A stretch of 64,000 bases of DNA from Siphonodentalium dalli (taxonomy: Eukaryota; Mollusca; Scaphopoda; Gadilida; Siphonodentaliidae). A program made the position numbers and the translations under genes. Under the pieces are notes generated by a model. It was not told the origin of the DNA and searched no databases. It saw nothing but the letters and a program-made list of their open reading frames with translations. Each line of letters starts with the position of its first letter. Positions within the stretch are counted from its first letter, which is position 1. This document shows, in pieces, positions 60,524-64,000 of this stretch. Location of the stretch: positions 220,359,771-220,423,770 of the forward strand of contig CP136065.1 in assembly GCA_032622095.1 (NCBI GenBank), in the 5' to 3' direction.

Positions 60524-63500
60524 CTTCAAACCTCTCATTTTCTTCCTTATTATTTCCCCCAAATGTTAACATGATACAAATTTTTGGCTTTCTTTAGGGT
60601 ATTAAATTAAACTGTTTCTTATCAATGTTTATGTATTTGGGCATTAAATTTATATGTGTGCCTTAATACCAAACATGACGCACATCCGACTTTGACCAAT
60701 TATGAACATAAGGTCATGAGCGACTCCTGGAAAGCAGCTTCTTAATCTTACTTACCCTTAATTCCCATGTGTTCCAACCAAATTTGTAACATGATAAGTC
60801 GATCAGGTATACTATTCTTACTTTCCCTTAATTCCCATGAGTTCCAACCAAATTTACATGATAAGTGGATATACCATTATTACTTACCCTTAATTCCCAT
60901 GTGTTCCAACCAATTTACATCATAAGTAGGTATACCATTCCACTGTTTCGAATAACTCACCATGTCACAACTATGCAAGTTCCATGTCTGCAAGTTTAGG
61001 AGAGATGTGGGCACATTGGTAATTGCAACACAGCAAGTCTGAGTTTAGTGTGCCTGTCATTTGCAGAATGAGGTCCCCCAGAGGCAGGCCTCAGCTCACA
61101 AGGCGACTCGGGCGAGATTGTCGCCTTACTGTCGCTGACTTCGCCCTATCGTCGCTCTAAGGTGAAATCGAAGTCGCATTCAATTTTAGGGCGAATTATT
61201 ATTTATTTTTTTTCTTTATTTTTTTTCTAGTTTTTTTCCCGGACATGTCTGGACATGTCCGTATATAGATGAATTGTGGCGGCCATCCCAAAAAGAAACA
61301 GACGATGCAGAGCCAAAGACCCAAGTGTTTAAAATAAAAAAATAAAATATGACCTATTGTTTTGTGTTGTTATTCCGTCGCCTTTGTGCCCTTTGCGGTA
61401 ATGAATGTTAATCACGAATGTTTTGACACGCTGAAAACACGATGAGATGTTCGCATCTGTGTTGTTACTGATCATCGTGAGTGTCACAAATAAATGTTTT
61501 AATTAACTTAAAAGACCGCCGTCCCGCTTTTCAGATATAAAACAATATACGACATTATCAGAGTATGTACCAGGCGCTTCGGAAGTTCGTTTCGGTAACG
61601 CGTCAGACTTTTTGAAGAGACCGTGTCGGACTTTTTGAAGAGACCGACTTCCGTAAATAAAATAATGTCAAGTTTATTGCTTTAATCGGATTATACCAGT
61701 GATGTTGGCATTAATTAAGGGAGGCCATTAATTAATAAAAGCTTTTGCAACTCCTTTGTTAGTTAGTCCTTATTGTTTATTTTAGCGGACACCCACATTA
61801 CAGCCGTGACCAACTTAAAAAGTTACATGCATCATGATTCAGACTGTACAAACGTATCTTCCAAGCTGCAGTCTAGGTTACATTGAAGTAATTATTTCCC
61901 ATAGGCCTCAGTGTTAACATATAATGGCCTGCAGCCCTGACTATCCAAAAATTGTGATAAATGAGTACACGGTCACCGGAATTGGCATCTGCGCAAAGTT
62001 TCTGCATGAAAAAAATCATATCGTCGAGCATGGAATGTACCTTTAAATTTGGGATTTATAATCGAGAGTCAGAATTGCATGAAAAAAATATTGACATTTT
62101 TTACCTCACACCAAAAAAATTAAATCTAGGAACCACGTGCTTTACAATGTGCCAATGTTTTGTTTGGAGTCTGAAATTTCAAGAGGAGTGATTGCATGTA
62201 TTTTATATGTTTAAATATCGAATCTACTATTAACCAACCAGAGCCCAGAATTTTTTTAATTCTCTCCTGCATCTTGGTCCAAAATCCGTTGGAGGGCGCT
62301 ACCAATCGAATTACTTCACTGTAACCTAAATCTAGGAAATAATACTACTTTCATTTAGTTAAAAAAGTAACTATTACTGTAACTTGATAATTGTCTTGCT
62401 TAAATGATAGCTACACAAAACATTTCCAAAAATTTTAAATGTATAATAACAATTAATTAAGCTAATTTCAGATAAAGTCAAATTTTTTTAGTTTTATTTG
62501 TTATTTTATCTTTTTAAATTTTTTATTGTCAGATGTTATAAAATAAAGGCCAGAGGGTGAATTTAGTGACTCTATTCCGCATAGTGTGCTATCATCACTA
62601 AATTCACTCTCTGGGGACCTCATTCTGCTTAGGCCTCATCTTCTCTGGAAAGTTACTTTATTATCAAATTCCAAATTTGAATGTACGATTCTATGTTGAA
62701 AAAGGGCAATAACTTTGCAAAAATTAGTCCCACCAAACTCAAAATTGCAGGTGCGCAGGCAATAACTCCGCCAAAATGAGTCTATTGCAAGTCTGTTCGT
62801 ACTAAAACCAGCTAAGATATTGGAATAGCGGGATGCTTGTTTTAGTACGAGAATGTCCCAGGGTTGGTGGCGGGAAGGGGCTAATTCTATAAATGAGCAG
62901 AACTGTGTGATGTAAGTGAGGCATACCATTACCCAATGAATATTCCAAAATTCTTACATTGGCTCAAAATAAATAAAACTAGCTGATGTTTCCAACTTCA
63001 TCTGGGCTATTTAGGGATTTCTTTGCAACAAACATGCCTATATGAGCATATATGAGCGAGGACACAGTCGCACGTGAAATTTGACCTGCCCATATTGTTC
63101 CCGGGATCAAATAGGCCTACATACCAAATTTGAGTCGGATCGATCGAAGTCCAGAAACATGCCTATATAAGCATATATGAGCAAGGTCAAGGACATGGTT
63201 GCACATGAAATAGGATCCACCCATATTGTTCCCTGGATCAAAGTACGCCTACATACCAAATTTGAGTCGGATTGGTCAAGCAGTTTTTGAGTCTATAACA
63301 CACATACACACACACACACACACATACATACATACAGACAGACAGAAGTTCATAAATATATAATAGAAGATATAGAAAATGTAAGTCCCTTATAAGTTGT
63401 GGTTGATGAATAATATTAGCTATTCTGCATTCTATACATTGAAAACTAACAACTTGGTTAATTGTTACTATTGAATTGAAAGAACCAATTCTAGTGAGAA

Positions 63501-64000
63501 ACAGTTGCAAGTGCTAGACATGAGCATGCACACATAAAATCCATCAGAATTAAAGATACTCAATCCGATTTGATGGTCCCCATATAATCAGATTCCAACA
63601 ACAACAACATTTTTAGAAATGCCGCTTCGGTTATCAGAATCAATTAATTGCCCAAAAATAATGCTAACCACTGTCAACTATAGTATAAAATTGCCTGAAA
63701 CGTGTTATTTATCAACATGTTGGTCGATGAAATTTTGCCTTATTATCAACACAAAGCCTCTTGATTTTAGAGTTATCCATCTTCATCCGCAATTTGGTCC
63801 GAGACGGTCAACTCTTTACTGGGCTACTATAAATCTCGATGGTGAAAAATAATTTATTTCAAAAATCGATATATAATAACTCTGAGGTGGGTTCCTCGAC
63901 TTGAATCAAATATTTTTTACCCCCGAATCCAAATACATAGTAATTGAGGGGCCCTTAATCGGATTGTGTTGTGGGTAACAGTACATGTTTTTATATAGGA
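60524..64000. repeat. Array copy 10 (cut by window end)
   Basis: The first 3477 bp of a unit of the copy 8/9 class (105-bp deletion near 62760, CA tract from 63299). The terminal exon and junction MITE would lie beyond the window. Confidence 0.92.
61085..62549. mobile_element. 1.46-kb insertion (copy 10)
   Basis: Same borders and duplication as in copy 2. Confidence 0.72.

Larger units (their letters stand above)
19075..64000. repeat. Tandem array of ~4.8-kb units, 10 copies, open on the right
   Basis: Head-to-tail copies start at 19075, 22471, 27011, 31876, 36522, 41387, 46143, 51008, 55766 and 60524. Between common points the periods are 4540, 4865, 4646, 4865, 4756, 4865, 4758, 4758 and 4758. 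All length differences are explained by a 105-bp deletion, a 219-bp deletion, CA-tract length and a T-run. Copies 2-10 look nearly identical; copy 1 is shorter and more diverged in its first ~600 bp. Layout of a full unit: three ~64-bp repeats ('cccttaattcccatg-gttccaacca'), half a MITE split by a 1.46-kb insertion, a retroelement tail with a CA tract, a segment also found inverted at 11086-11490, a minus-strand terminal exon, and a TTAA MITE at the junction. There are no rRNA, snRNA or histone genes. Confidence 0.95.

Noticed and set aside
19075-64000. 5S rRNA, histone or snRNA tandem cluster
   Set aside because: I looked for the characteristic conserved text of these genes in one full unit on both strands and saw none.

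Overview
This looks like nuclear DNA from an animal, most likely a bivalve or related mollusc. It is AT-rich and gene-poor. There are spliced exons with GT/AG borders, many small inverted-repeat transposons, and several repeats whose wording is familiar from bivalve genomes (tails with 'ataactct...ccaaattt' and 'gacggacggac'). The taxon is an inference; no rRNA, tRNA or mitochondrial marker is present. Nothing looks bacterial: there are no operons, no CRISPR array, and no long intact ORF.

Region 1 (139-6812) is a 6.7-kb TIR transposon with TTA target duplications (PIF/Harbinger-like). A second, shorter copy of the same family (2862-5170, TAA duplications) has inserted in opposite orientation into its central 174-bp repeats. 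Its left arm also carries a block of ~160-bp tandem repeats.

Region 2 (6813-19074) holds dispersed exons of an unrecognised minus-strand gene: 13318-13489, 10633-10865 and 6817-6912. Their splice sites and reading phases fit one another in that order. The introns are packed with non-autonomous elements: TTAA-flanked piggyBac-like MITEs carrying twin perfect hairpins, TA-flanked full palindromes, a composite MITE family whose arms contain an 'agaatgagg...cctcattct' hairpin, retroelement tails and a 38-bp minisatellite.

Region 3 (19075-64000, running off the window) is a head-to-tail array of ten copies of a ~4.8-kb unit: nine complete and the tenth cut by the window edge. Units are nearly identical. 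Each complete unit carries the same minus-strand terminal exon (180 codons open, unchanged in all nine copies), predicted to encode glycosylated ectodomain, one membrane segment and a short tail. Copy 1, at the left edge, lacks a 1.46-kb insertion that every other copy carries inside a 7-bp target duplication, so it preserves the ancestral unit. Every internal junction is occupied by a TTAA MITE, and the left edge of the array falls on a bare TTAA. Two indels (105 and 219 bp) occur in all four combinations among copies, which shows exchange between units. The array is the most distinctive object here. Its function is unknown, and an assembly effect on copy number cannot be excluded.
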